Shown piece after piece: positions 8,373 through 15,762 of a stretch of 64,000 bases of DNA; positions within the stretch are counted from its first letter, which is position 1; each line of letters opens with the position of its first letter. Source of the stretch: Ascidiimonas sp046199005 (GTDB lineage: Bacteria > Bacteroidota > Bacteroidia > Flavobacteriales > Flavobacteriaceae); assembly GCA_046199005.1 (NCBI GenBank), contig CP176050.1, forward strand, positions 3,472,001 through 3,536,000, given 5' to 3'. Both the position numbers and the translations under genes were made by a program. The notes beneath the pieces were generated by a model. The model was not told where the DNA came from and ran no database searches. It saw only the letters and a program-made list of their open reading frames with translations.

Positions 8373-8465
8373 ATTATTCACAGTTCTACCTTTTTTTAAC
8401 ATAAAATATTCTTTATTTTGTAAGAATTTTATATCTTTACGTTGTAATCCAAAAATACTTTGATC

Positions 8466-8669
8466 ATGAAATCAAAATTAATGAATATTAAAGGTGCTCA
8501 GCTTCTTTCAAAAGATAGTCAAAGAAGAATACTGGGCCAGAAGGGTTCTTGTTCTGGTTGGGATCTTTCAAGATGTGGTTGTTCTTGCAGCGGTGCTGTA
8601 ACCGGTCCATTTTATTGCAACCAATGTATAGGATGTTTACAAGTATATACCTGTGGTGACGATATTTAA
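8466..8669 (+). CDS. Cysteine-rich bacteriocin/RiPP-like precursor peptide
   Basis: A 67-residue peptide starting at the ATG at 8466. The N-terminal ~27 residues (MKSKLMNIKGAQLLSKDSQR then RILGQKG) resemble the Bacteroidetes leader pattern LKGxxxLsKxxQkxIxGG, with the double glycine here replaced by QKG. The remaining ~40 residues hold eight cysteines, including RCGCSC, CNQC and IGC, and end in an acidic GDDI. This layout fits a secreted bacteriocin or ribosomally made peptide trimmed at the leader junction and disulfide- or thioether-bridged. No maturation or export gene lies beside it. A non-RiPP small cysteine-rich protein remains possible. Confidence 0.6.
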   Translation: MKSKLMNIKGAQLLSKDSQRRILGQKGSCSGWDLSRCGCSCSGAVTGPFYCNQCIGCLQVYTCGDDI

Positions 8670-8956
8670 ACCGATATTAAAATTTCTGCTTCAACTAAGT
8701 CTGAGCTCCTCATAAATTTCTTATTCTTATTCTCATTAAACTTCTCATGGGGCTCACTTAGTTGTTTTTATTTATACCTTCTACAAAACCAAAAAGTAAA
8801 CTATCTCTAGACAAGTACTGAGGCATTTGTTTAAAACAAACGTATTATTTCGAGGTAAGCCTTTAGATATTAGAACCTTCGGTGGTGCCAACAAATACCT
8901 CTCCTGAACAACGTGGTTAATCCCACATTCCATTGAAATATGTTGAAAATATAATT
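8670..8956. other. Intergenic region holding repeat copy 1
   Basis: 287 bp between the peptide gene and the 3' end of queE. About one third (8793-8895) is copy 1 of the dispersed repeat listed separately. Nothing else coding or structured could be supported; a short antisense open frame running through the repeat is not credible. Confidence 0.6.
8793..8895. repeat. Dispersed ~104-bp repeat, copy 1
   Basis: Aligned over its whole length with copy 2 at 17222-17325. Shared blocks, in the same order, are AAAGTAAACTA at the left end, CTGAGGCA, AAACAAACGT, AAGCCT, and GGTGCCAACAAA at the right end; overall identity is about 70% by eye. This copy contains a 7-bp inverted repeat TTTGTTT/AAACAAA in its middle. 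It encodes no protein. Confidence 0.7.
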
Positions 8957-9589
8957 TTACGGAATGTTTAGGTATTTGTGTGTTTGCAGCGACACTTTCC
9001 ATCTTGGATTTTTCATCACGTATGCTACAATTTCAGGAATCATCAACTCTCTTTTACTCCATTCCGGTTGTAAATAAAGGATGCATGTGTCTGATACCCT
9101 CGCAGCTTGTTCTTCTGCAAACTTAAAATCGTGTTTATTGTAGACAATTACTTTAAGCTCGTTGGCTCTCCTGTATACCTCTTCGGTAGGCAACTTCATT
9201 TTTTTAGGCGACAGGCAAATCCAGTCCCATTCACCGGTTAGTTCGTACGCCCCCGATGTTTCTATATGAATCGTTAGCCCTTTCTCCTTAAGCCCTCTGG
9301 TGAGTGGACCCATATCCCATGTTAGTGGTTCTCCACCCGTGATCACTATTGTATCTGAAAAACCGGCAGCATTGGTAATGATTTTATCGATAGCCGTAGG
9401 TGGATGAATGGCTGCGTTCCAACTTTCCTTTACATCACACCAATGACAACCTACATCACATCCTCCGACACGAATAAAGTAAGCAGCTGTGCCTTTGTGA
9501 AAACCTTCTCCCTGAATCGTGTAGAATTCTTCCATCAACGGAAGCATTAATCCTTTATCTACCAATTCCATAACTTTTTCATCTACCAT
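8957..9589 (-). CDS. queE: 7-carboxy-7-deazaguanine synthase
   Basis: A 210-residue radical SAM enzyme that converts 6-carboxytetrahydropterin to 7-carboxy-7-deazaguanine in queuosine synthesis. The N-terminal MEEFYTIQGEGFHKGTAAYF segment and the cluster-binding cysteines Cys44/Cys48/Cys51 in GGCDVGCHWC are typical, as is ITGGEPLTWD. The family often uses a longer or modified cysteine loop; here it is CxxxCxxC. The predicted -7 element TATCTTTG (9601-9594) ends 4 nt before the ATG at 9589, so either the mRNA is leaderless or translation starts at the in-frame ATG at 9571 (MELVDKGLMLPLMEEF). No other queuosine gene is adjacent. Confidence 0.9.
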   Translation of the reverse strand: MVDEKVMELVDKGLMLPLMEEFYTIQGEGFHKGTAAYFIRVGGCDVGCHWCDVKESWNAAIHPPTAIDKIITNAAGFSDTIVITGGEPLTWDMGPLTRGLKEKGLTIHIETSGAYELTGEWDWICLSPKKMKLPTEEVYRRANELKVIVYNKHDFKFAEEQAARVSDTCILYLQPEWSKRELMIPEIVAYVMKNPRWKVSLQTHKYLNIP

Positions 9590-9593
9590 GCTG

Positions 9594-9601
9594 CAAAGAT
9601 A
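9594..9601 (-). promoter_or_regulatory. -7 element of queE
   Basis: On the minus strand TATCTTTG followed by CAGC is a perfect TAnnTTTG element, with the same TTTGCAGC extension as the promoters of the CBS-type gene and argS. The -33 element is poor. Confidence 0.5.
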
Positions 9602-9767
9602 CTCAGATATTCTTCCTAAAAAACGAAAAGGGAAAAGCTATTTTAATCAGATAAATTAACACTTTGACGAAAAGTACTTTACATTTTTTGGAAATAAATT
9701 AAAGGAAACCCATATTTGTATAGAAAAAAGTAATAAAAATACTGTTGGCCCTCAACATTTATTACTG

Positions 9768-9797
9768 AAAAGTCTGGAAATTAATTTCCAGACTTTT
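9768..9797. terminator. Terminator overlapping the ridA-like stop codon
   Basis: A perfect 13-bp inverted repeat (AAAAGTCTGGAAA / TTTCCAGACTTTT) with a TTAA loop. The loop and one arm include the stop codon and last codons of the ridA-like gene. On the plus strand it continues into a T-rich tract, so it may work in both directions. Confidence 0.6.
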
Positions 9798-10260
9798 TTC
9801 TTTTTACCGCAATACACTCAATTTCTATTAATGCATTTCGAGCCAAACCAGAGGCTGCAAAAGTGGTTCTTGCCGGTTTATTCGGAAAATAAGTTACATA
9901 GACTTCATTAAATGCGGCAAAGTCTTCAATATTTTTTAAAATGACCGTACATTTAATAACAGCATCCGTATCTAATTGGTGGTGCTTTAATACTGCTTTT
10001 ATATTTTCTAAAGCCTGACGCGTTTCTTCCTGAATTCCTCCTTTTGCAAGTGCTCCTTCCTCATAATTAAAGCCTATCTGTCCTGCCAGAAATATAAAGC
10101 CATTCGCTTCTACTGCATCGCTAAATGGTGCATTTTGCTTCTGTGGAAGGTGTGAAGAATGAAAAACGGCATTTTCCTGAGCAACGATCTGAGTCACTGC
10201 AAACAAAAGCCCCACCAAAATTTTGTATCTGGATAATTTCATAAAATCTAATTTTTTCAA
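9781..10260 (-). CDS. RidA-family protein with an export signal
   Basis: A 159-residue member of the RidA/YjgF family. The body from about residue 30 shows the family pattern SDAVEANGFIFLAGQIG, an EETRQALENIKAVL helix, and a C-terminal KPARTTFAASGLARNA with the expected arginine and the IEIECIA strand. RidA enzymes hydrolyse reactive enamine/imine intermediates released by PLP enzymes in the cytosol. This protein instead begins with a signal peptide (basic start, KILVGLLFAVTQIVAQE), predicting a periplasmic or secreted location. Translation could also begin at Met7 (10242), which gives a more usual signal peptide. Confidence 0.85.
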   Translation of the reverse strand: MKKLDFMKLSRYKILVGLLFAVTQIVAQENAVFHSSHLPQKQNAPFSDAVEANGFIFLAGQIGFNYEEGALAKGGIQEETRQALENIKAVLKHHQLDTDAVIKCTVILKNIEDFAAFNEVYVTYFPNKPARTTFAASGLARNALIEIECIAVKRKKSGN

Positions 10261-10300
10261 TTGACTAAAATTAACTTATTTTTATCCAAATTTACTACCC

Positions 10301-11812
10301 ATGAGCGCAAAAGAAGCATTTTTGAATTCAATAACAGAAGGTTACCAAACGAAAGGTGATTTTATAACACTGGGAGCTGCAATGCTCGATGGAGAAACCA
10401 TTACTGATGCGCATGTAAAAATACCTCTTAAAACACTTAACAGACATGGACTTATAGCCGGGGCAACAGGTACCGGTAAAACGAAAACTCTCCAGGTAAT
10501 CGCTGAGAACTTATCAGAAAAAGGGATTCCTGTATTACTTATGGATCTCAAAGGCGATCTGAGCGGTATTGCCAAACCAAGTCCTGGACATCCCAAAATT
10601 GACGAGCGACATGAAAAAATCGGCATTCCTTTCGAAGCGAAGGGTTTTCCGGTAGAAATACTCTCTTTATCCGAACAGAAAGGAGTACGGCTTCGGGCAA
10701 CGGTTTCTGAGTTTGGACCGGTATTGCTTTCGCGTATTTTAGACCTCACTGAGACGCAGGAAGGTATTATGGCGGTTATTTTCAAATATTGTGACGATCA
10801 TCAACTCCCGCTTTTAGACCTGAAAGACCTTAAAAAGGTATTGCAATTTGCCACTTCTGAAGGTAAAAAAGAGTTTGAAAGTGCCTACGGAAGGGTTTCA
10901 ACGGCCTCTACAGGTTCTATTCTGAGAAAGATTGTGGAATTGGAACAACAGGGAGCCGATCTGTTTTTCGGAGAAAAATCATTTGATGTAGAAGACCTGG
11001 TTCGTATCGATGAAAACGGCAAAGGCTACATTAATATTATCAGACTTACTGACATACAGGACAAACCGAAACTTTTTTCGACTTTCATGCTGAGCTTGCT
11101 GGCAGAAATCTATGCTACTTTCCCCGAACAGGGTGATAAAGGACAACCCGAATTGATCTTGTTTATAGACGAAGCACATCTAATTTTTAAAGAAGCATCG
11201 AAAGCTTTACTTAATCAAATAGAAAGCATTGTAAAGCTGATACGATCTAAAGGTATCGGACTCTATTTTGTGACGCAAAATCCTACCGATGTGCCTGACG
11301 ATGTATTATCTCAGTTGGGTCTTAAGGTACAACATGCACTTCGTGCGTTCACGGCAAAAGATAGAAAAGCTATCAAACTCACCGCTGAAAATTACCCGAT
11401 CTCTGAATATTATAAAACGGACGAAATACTTACGTCTTTAGGTATTGGAGAAGCGCTCGTATCTGCATTGGATGAAAAAGGGAGGCCTACGCCACTTGCT
11501 GCCACCCTATTAAGAGCTCCAATGAGCCGGATGGACATACTCTCGGATGCCGAGCTTAAAGAACTTACCGATGCTTCAAGCCTAATCAAAAAATACAATG
11601 AAGTTATTGATCGGGAAAGTGCATATGAGTTATTAAATAAAAAAATAGAAAAGGCATACGAAGAAAATGCCTCTGAAGAAACTAAGACCACCCGATCTAC
11701 CTCACGAAGATCTTCGTCTTCTGGTAAGATTGATTGGGTAAAACCTATACTAAAAGTGGTAACCAGCGCAACTTTTATTAGAGGCGTACTGGGAATTTTA
11801 AAAAAACGATAA
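10301..11812 (+). CDS. HerA-like helicase / DUF853 (YjgR-type) ATPase
   Basis: A 503-residue P-loop ATPase of the HerA/FtsK superfamily. Walker A is GATGTGKT (54-61) and Walker B is LILFIDEAHLIF (about 286-297). A QNPTDVPDDVLSQLG segment after Walker B is typical of the YjgR/DUF853 group. The C-terminal ~70 residues are Ser/Thr/Arg-rich and then basic (SILKKR-like end). Members are annotated as predicted DNA-translocating ATPases, but their physiological role is not established. It is transcribed alone, divergently from the ridA-like gene across 40 bp. Confidence 0.85.
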   Translation: MSAKEAFLNSITEGYQTKGDFITLGAAMLDGETITDAHVKIPLKTLNRHGLIAGATGTGKTKTLQVIAENLSEKGIPVLLMDLKGDLSGIAKPSPGHPKIDERHEKIGIPFEAKGFPVEILSLSEQKGVRLRATVSEFGPVLLSRILDLTETQEGIMAVIFKYCDDHQLPLLDLKDLKKVLQFATSEGKKEFESAYGRVSTASTGSILRKIVELEQQGADLFFGEKSFDVEDLVRIDENGKGYINIIRLTDIQDKPKLFSTFMLSLLAEIYATFPEQGDKGQPELILFIDEAHLIFKEASKALLNQIESIVKLIRSKGIGLYFVTQNPTDVPDDVLSQLGLKVQHALRAFTAKDRKAIKLTAENYPISEYYKTDEILTSLGIGEALVSALDEKGRPTPLAATLLRAPMSRMDILSDAELKELTDASSLIKKYNEVIDRESAYELLNKKIEKAYEENASEETKTTRSTSRRSSSSGKIDWVKPILKVVTSATFIRGVLGILKKR

Positions 11813-11834
11813 CAAACCAAATCTATCTATTTCT

Positions 11835-12401
11835 ATGAACTGCAAATTTATATCAGTATTACTGATCGTTCTTTTTATTATTGGATGTGCAAAAAAGAAT
11901 GATCCATTTTCCATATCAGAATCGCATATAGGAAAACTTTCCAAGGACGCTTATATTTCACAACTGGATTCAATTTTTAAAGATGATTCCCTAGTGAAAA
12001 TTGAAGAAAACTCTAAATTCACTATTAGTGGAAATTCCTATTTTGAGATTTATGAAAAAGGAGGAAAAAAGCTATTGTCTATAATGCCAAGCACCATTAA
12101 AGACAGCTTACAAAACATACAGAACGTACAAGTGTATGACAACAGGTATACAACTGACAAGGGTATTTCCTTGAAAAGTAATTTTGGTGAGATAAAGGAA
12201 AAATATCAAATTAAAAACACGGTTACTACTCTAAAGAATGTGATCGTAAACCTTAAAGACTCCGATTTATACTTCACCATAGCAAGAGAGGAATTACCGG
12301 AAGACTTACGATACGGCAATCAGGATATAGACCAGATTCAAATACCAGATGAAGCTCGCATTAAGTATATGATGATCGATCTGAGTCTTCGAAATCCGTA
12401 A
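11835..12401 (+). CDS. Hypothetical lipoprotein (188 aa)
   Basis: Not recognised as a named family. The N terminus has a signal sequence with a lipobox (FIIGC, Cys at about 18), so it should be a lipid-anchored periplasmic or outer-membrane protein. The mature part is lysine/aspartate-rich with alternating beta-strand-like stretches (NSKFTISGNSYFEIY, TLKNVIVNLKDSDLYFTIA) and no cysteines. It starts 22 bp after the HerA-like gene and could be read through from it. Confidence 0.7.
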   Translation: MNCKFISVLLIVLFIIGCAKKNDPFSISESHIGKLSKDAYISQLDSIFKDDSLVKIEENSKFTISGNSYFEIYEKGGKKLLSIMPSTIKDSLQNIQNVQVYDNRYTTDKGISLKSNFGEIKEKYQIKNTVTTLKNVIVNLKDSDLYFTIAREELPEDLRYGNQDIDQIQIPDEARIKYMMIDLSLRNP

Positions 12402-12410
12402 ATACATTAG

Positions 12411-12431
12411 AAGATAGGCTAATGCTATCTT
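12411..12431. repeat. Small inverted repeat between lipoprotein and cupin genes
   Basis: AAGATAG(G)C and GCTATCTT form an 8-bp stem with one bulged base and a TAAT loop, 10 bp after the lipoprotein stop and 19 bp before the cupin start. There is no long U tract, so it may be a weak terminator or an operator-like site; neither can be decided. Confidence 0.3.
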
Positions 12432-12450
12432 TATGATCTGATACATTACT

Positions 12451-12816
12451 ATGAAAAAATATACAGTACAAAAAGACCCTTTTGTGGTGCCCACCAACGA
12501 TGGAAAGTCGATCAAAGAACATTTTGGATTGGCATCTGATGGTACTAAGGACATTAGTATAGCCCATATGGTAGCTCCTCCAGGTTGGAGCGAACCTTTT
12601 CAAACCCCTGAATTTGATGAATATACACTAGTCGTACAAGGCAAAAAACAATTTATTATTGAAGGGGAAAAAATCATTCTGGGAGCCGGAGAGTCGATTA
12701 GGATAGAAAAAAATACAAGGGTGCAATATTCGAATCCATTCTCGGAGCCGTGCGAATATGTAGCTATCTGCAGACCTGCATTTTCTATAGATAAGGTAAA
12801 TCGTGAAGAATTATAG
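12451..12816 (+). CDS. Cupin-domain protein
   Basis: A 121-residue single-domain cupin. The segment QTPEFDEYTLVVQGKKQFII corresponds to cupin motif 1, and LGAGESIRIEKNTRVQYSNP followed by CEYVAICRPAF to motif 2. The usual motif 1 histidine pair is not present (FDEYTLV), though the glutamate remains, so metal binding may be altered or absent. The substrate is unknown. It stands 49 bp downstream of the lipoprotein gene. Confidence 0.72.
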   Translation: MKKYTVQKDPFVVPTNDGKSIKEHFGLASDGTKDISIAHMVAPPGWSEPFQTPEFDEYTLVVQGKKQFIIEGEKIILGAGESIRIEKNTRVQYSNPFSEPCEYVAICRPAFSIDKVNREEL

Positions 12817-12905
12817 AAACTAAAAAAAAGCAGCCTTATTCACTAAAAAGCAGTTTTTAAACGTTCTATACTATAATTTGATTAGTTAACCTAAATTTAC
12901 CCCAA

Positions 12906-13637
12906 ATGAAAAACTTGTTTTATATTGGTGTTTCTATAGTCACGCTTTTGATGGTTTCTGCTTGCTCAGATCTGGATGATGATGCTAATGTTCGACCTCC
13001 GGAAGTAATCACTACCGTATTAACCTCAGAAACTACTGCTATTGATGCAGATGGAAATCGCTACGAAATAGGCTTTAACCAGGCAGGACCTGAAAATCAA
13101 AATCCTTTTGTACGCAAAAAAACAGGAGCAGGCCAGATTATATGGACTAAAATTTATGAAGATTCTCCGGTAGACGGAAGGGGCGAGCTCATTCAAATTG
13201 ATGAACAAGGAAATGTTTGGGTGATTTTTAGCGTTGATGGTGGAAGTAATGAAGCAGGATCAATTACGCAAAAAGAGGTAGAAGCAGGAGCTTTCAGCGG
13301 TGTTTATCAAAATAGCTATGGAAGCGGTGGCGGACCAAGAGTAGCCGTAATTACCCGTATTAATCCAGATACAGGGCTTATCGTAAAAGGAAGCTTTGTG
13401 ACTGCAAGACTTAATAATGGCGACACAAATACATTCAGAGCTACCAAAACAGGATTCAACAACGGCAATTTCGCATTTGAATCTTCTACAGCAGCTTTTC
13501 CTCCGGGTATCGGTACTTCTTATGAAAAGTATCCTAATATTACAGATCAGGATCGTGTGGACGGAGCTTTCAAAGTATATTACGAGATCAATTTTGGTCT
13601 TTCTGAGATTAACAGGGCTGTTTTGCTCATAGAATAA
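12906..13637 (+). CDS. Hypothetical lipoprotein (243 aa)
   Basis: A secreted lipoprotein with signal peptide and lipobox MVSAC (Cys at about 20), followed by an acidic Asp-rich linker. The mature domain has WTKIYEDSPVDGRGELIQID and VWVIFSVDGGSNE segments, resembling beta-propeller/beta-strand repeat blades of surface proteins, but I do not recognise a named domain. The gene lies 28 bp before the VOC-family gene on the same strand. Confidence 0.7.
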   Translation: MKNLFYIGVSIVTLLMVSACSDLDDDANVRPPEVITTVLTSETTAIDADGNRYEIGFNQAGPENQNPFVRKKTGAGQIIWTKIYEDSPVDGRGELIQIDEQGNVWVIFSVDGGSNEAGSITQKEVEAGAFSGVYQNSYGSGGGPRVAVITRINPDTGLIVKGSFVTARLNNGDTNTFRATKTGFNNGNFAFESSTAAFPPGIGTSYEKYPNITDQDRVDGAFKVYYEINFGLSEINRAVLLIE

Positions 13638-13665
13638 TTACATTAACCAAAACATAAGAAACTAT

Positions 13666-14091
13666 ATGTCTAAAATAAGCCCTTTTCACATCGCGATCCC
13701 TGTGCATAATTTAGATGAATGCAGAATTTTTTATCGAGAAACCTTGGGGTGCCAGGAGGGCAGAAGCAGTGATCATTGGGTAGATTTTAATCTTTTTGGG
13801 CATCAATTAGTCATTCACTACAAACCGGCAGCAGAAAAAGAAGATCTTCATCACAATGCCGTTGATGGTAAGGAGGTTCCAGTACCTCATTATGGAGTGG
13901 TACTCCCCTGGGATGAATTTCATCAGTTTGCTGATGTATTAAAAAGTAAGGGGGTTAACTTTATCATTGAGCCCTACATTCGCTTTCAAGGAAAAACAGG
14001 AGAACAGGCAACTATGTTTTTCAAAGACCCCGCAGGTAATGCGCTTGAATTTAAGGCTTTCAAAGATATCGATCAATTATTCGCCAGCTAG
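13666..14091 (+). CDS. VOC-family (glyoxalase/dioxygenase-fold) protein
   Basis: A 141-residue vicinal-oxygen-chelate protein. It starts with PFHIAIPVHNLDECRIFYRE, has a central HHNAVDGKEVPVPHYGVVLP segment, and ends with FKDPAGNALEFKAF. Candidate metal ligands are the His in FHIAIP, the His in VPHYGVVL and the Glu in ALEFKAF. Members range from glyoxalases to dioxygenases, so no substrate can be given. It is followed by a good hairpin terminator. Confidence 0.8.
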   Translation: MSKISPFHIAIPVHNLDECRIFYRETLGCQEGRSSDHWVDFNLFGHQLVIHYKPAAEKEDLHHNAVDGKEVPVPHYGVVLPWDEFHQFADVLKSKGVNFIIEPYIRFQGKTGEQATMFFKDPAGNALEFKAFKDIDQLFAS

Positions 14092-14125
14092 TCTGGAGTA
14101 AATTCTCTTTAAAACAGAAAAAGCA

Positions 14126-14145
14126 GGACTCAAAAATTTGAGTCC
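14126..14145 (+). terminator. Terminator after the VOC gene
   Basis: GGACTCAAA and TTTGAGTCC form a 9-bp inverted repeat 35 bp past the stop codon, followed by CACTTTCTTA. The U tract is imperfect. Confidence 0.5.
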
Positions 14146-14247
14146 CACTTTCTTACTTAGATAACCAATTAAATCAAGTAAATGTTTCCGTGATAAGATT
14201 TGGGATTTCTTCTCTGGGGCTTGATTTCTTTAGAGCATTAAAGTCCG

Positions 14248-14511
14248 TCAGGAAATATATTCTCTTTTAAAATCTACAAAGTGGTTTTCAATCATTCTAA
14301 CTTGGGGTCTTAATGATTTAGCTATATAATCTATTTTAAACTTTTTAGTATTTGGGTCATATTCAAAACACAATTCTCCCTCATAGTTGGTGCCCGGAAA
14401 TAAAAAGGACATCAAACGTGAAAAATCAATTTTAAAATGCATAATTCTATCTAAATGATCTTCGTCAAAAGTGCTCGTTTCCATTGGTGCTTTAATCTTA
14501 AGGTCTAACAT
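14248..14511 (-). CDS. Hypothetical 87-residue protein under an ECF-type promoter motif
   Basis: A small acidic/basic mixed protein (MLDLKIKAPMETSTFDEDHL start) with no signal peptide or membrane segment and no family that I recognise. It was accepted as a gene because it has a coherent composition, a clear upstream region, and 44 bp upstream of its ATG the motif AGGGTAGGGT-N15-TGTTTTA, the same motif with the same spacing that precedes both operons of the ECF sigma locus about 5 kb away. It is therefore a candidate distal member of that regulon. Confidence 0.55.
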   Translation of the reverse strand: MLDLKIKAPMETSTFDEDHLDRIMHFKIDFSRLMSFLFPGTNYEGELCFEYDPNTKKFKIDYIAKSLRPQVRMIENHFVDFKREYIS

Positions 14512-14554
14512 GGGGCGTCAATTTAAAATTATTATTTGTTTCCTACTACACTAA

Positions 14555-14586
14555 TAAAACAAGTCACTTTAAAAATACCCTACCCT
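14555..14586 (-). promoter_or_regulatory. ECF-type promoter motif, copy 1
   Basis: On the minus strand AGGGTAGGGT (14586-14577), 15 bp, TGTTTTA (14561-14555). Two other copies with identical spacing lie at 19179-19210 and 19778-19809. Confidence 0.55.
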
Positions 14587-14662
14587 TAAAATTATTTTTT
14601 TTCAAAAAAAAACGAAAAAATAAATCAACTAATTGATTTTCAGTAGTTTAAATCAATAAAAA

Positions 14663-14694
14663 AATCCGAATATTTTTTGAATAATATTCGGATT
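14663..14694 (-). terminator. folD terminator
   Basis: AATCCGAATATT and AATATTCGGATT form a 12-bp stem with an 8-nt loop. On the minus strand it is followed by a run of seven Ts. It lies 29 bp past the folD stop codon. Confidence 0.75.
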
Positions 14695-14723
14695 CTTCTA
14701 TATTTTAATGCTAAAATCTGTAG

Positions 14724-15611
14724 TTAGCGTGCAGCAGAAAGATGCCTTTCTCTGGCTAATAAGGTGTTTTTCAAAAGCATTGCTATGGTCATTGGTCCTA
14801 CACCACCAGGAACGGGTGTAATATAACTCGCCTTCTTGCTTACTTTTTCAAAATCTACATCCCCCACAATTCGATATCCTCTTTCCCTTGTGTCGTCTGG
14901 CACTCTCGTGATACCCACGTCTATGATCACCGCATCATCCTTTACCATTTCTGCTTTGAGAAAATTAGGCACACCTAACGCAGAAATGATAATATCTGCC
15001 TGTGAGGTGATCTGCGTAATATTTTTGGTATGACTATGGGTAAGGGTTACTGTAGAATTCCCGGGGAACCCTTTTCGCCCCATCAAAATACTCATGGGCC
15101 TTCCAACGATATGACTGCGTCCTATCACTACGGTATGTTTTCCCTTTGTTTCTACCTCATACCGTTCTAACAATTCTAAGATACCAAATGGAGTCGCCGG
15201 AATAAAAGTACTCATGTCTAACGCCATTTTACCAAAATTCATCGGGTGAAATCCGTCTACATCCTTATCAGGGTGAATCGCCATGATCACCTTTTGAGTG
15301 TCGATCTGATCGGGTAGCGGAAGTTGAACTATAAATCCATCTATGTCACTATCTTCATTAAGCTCTTTGATCTTCTTAAGCAGTTCTAGTTCGCTGGTGG
15401 TACTGGGCATTTTGATAAGTGTAGATTCAAAACCCACCCGTTCGCATGATCGAACTTTGCTGCCTACATAGGTCAGACTCGCACCGTCATTACCCACAAT
15501 TACTGCAGCCAGATGAGGAACCTTTTCCCCCCGCTCCTTCATTTTAGCAACTTCGGCCGTTATTTCATCCTTTATTTGATTAGAGACTTTTTTCCCGTCA
15601 AGAATGGTCAT
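14724..15611 (-). CDS. folD: Methylenetetrahydrofolate dehydrogenase/cyclohydrolase
   Basis: A 295-residue bifunctional enzyme of one-carbon metabolism that interconverts 5,10-methylene-, 5,10-methenyl- and 10-formyl-tetrahydrofolate with NADP. Visible signatures are TYVGSK with catalytic Lys52, DGFIVQLPLP, the PCTPFG-equivalent PATPFG, the nucleotide-binding VVIGRSHIVGRP, and the C-terminal TPVPGGVGPMTIAML. The usual PCTP cysteine is replaced by Ala. Length is normal. It is a single gene with a strong terminator and lies downstream of ffh on the same strand, with a 151-bp gap. Confidence 0.93.
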   Translation of the reverse strand: MTILDGKKVSNQIKDEITAEVAKMKERGEKVPHLAAVIVGNDGASLTYVGSKVRSCERVGFESTLIKMPSTTSELELLKKIKELNEDSDIDGFIVQLPLPDQIDTQKVIMAIHPDKDVDGFHPMNFGKMALDMSTFIPATPFGILELLERYEVETKGKHTVVIGRSHIVGRPMSILMGRKGFPGNSTVTLTHSHTKNITQITSQADIIISALGVPNFLKAEMVKDDAVIIDVGITRVPDDTRERGYRIVGDVDFEKVSKKASYITPVPGGVGPMTIAMLLKNTLLARERHLSAAR

Positions 15612-15762
15612 AGAGATATAATTTTAGTTATGTTTGCTGGTTTCATGCTGCTGCGATTCTTTCTCATCAGATTAATACCTATCTAATCGGAAGGTAGTAT
15701 CCCTAAATAGTATTAGGATCGAAAACCTCATACATTTTTGACGAGGGCACTTCTGGTAAAAC

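Noticed and set aside
8781..9002. 73-codon minus-strand frame through repeat copy 1 and the end of queE
   Set aside because: It overlaps queE and runs across a non-coding repeat that is not conserved as protein in copy 2.
10342..10785. 147-codon frame antisense to the HerA-like ATPase gene
   Set aside because: It mirrors the codon pattern of the sense gene and has no independent start region.
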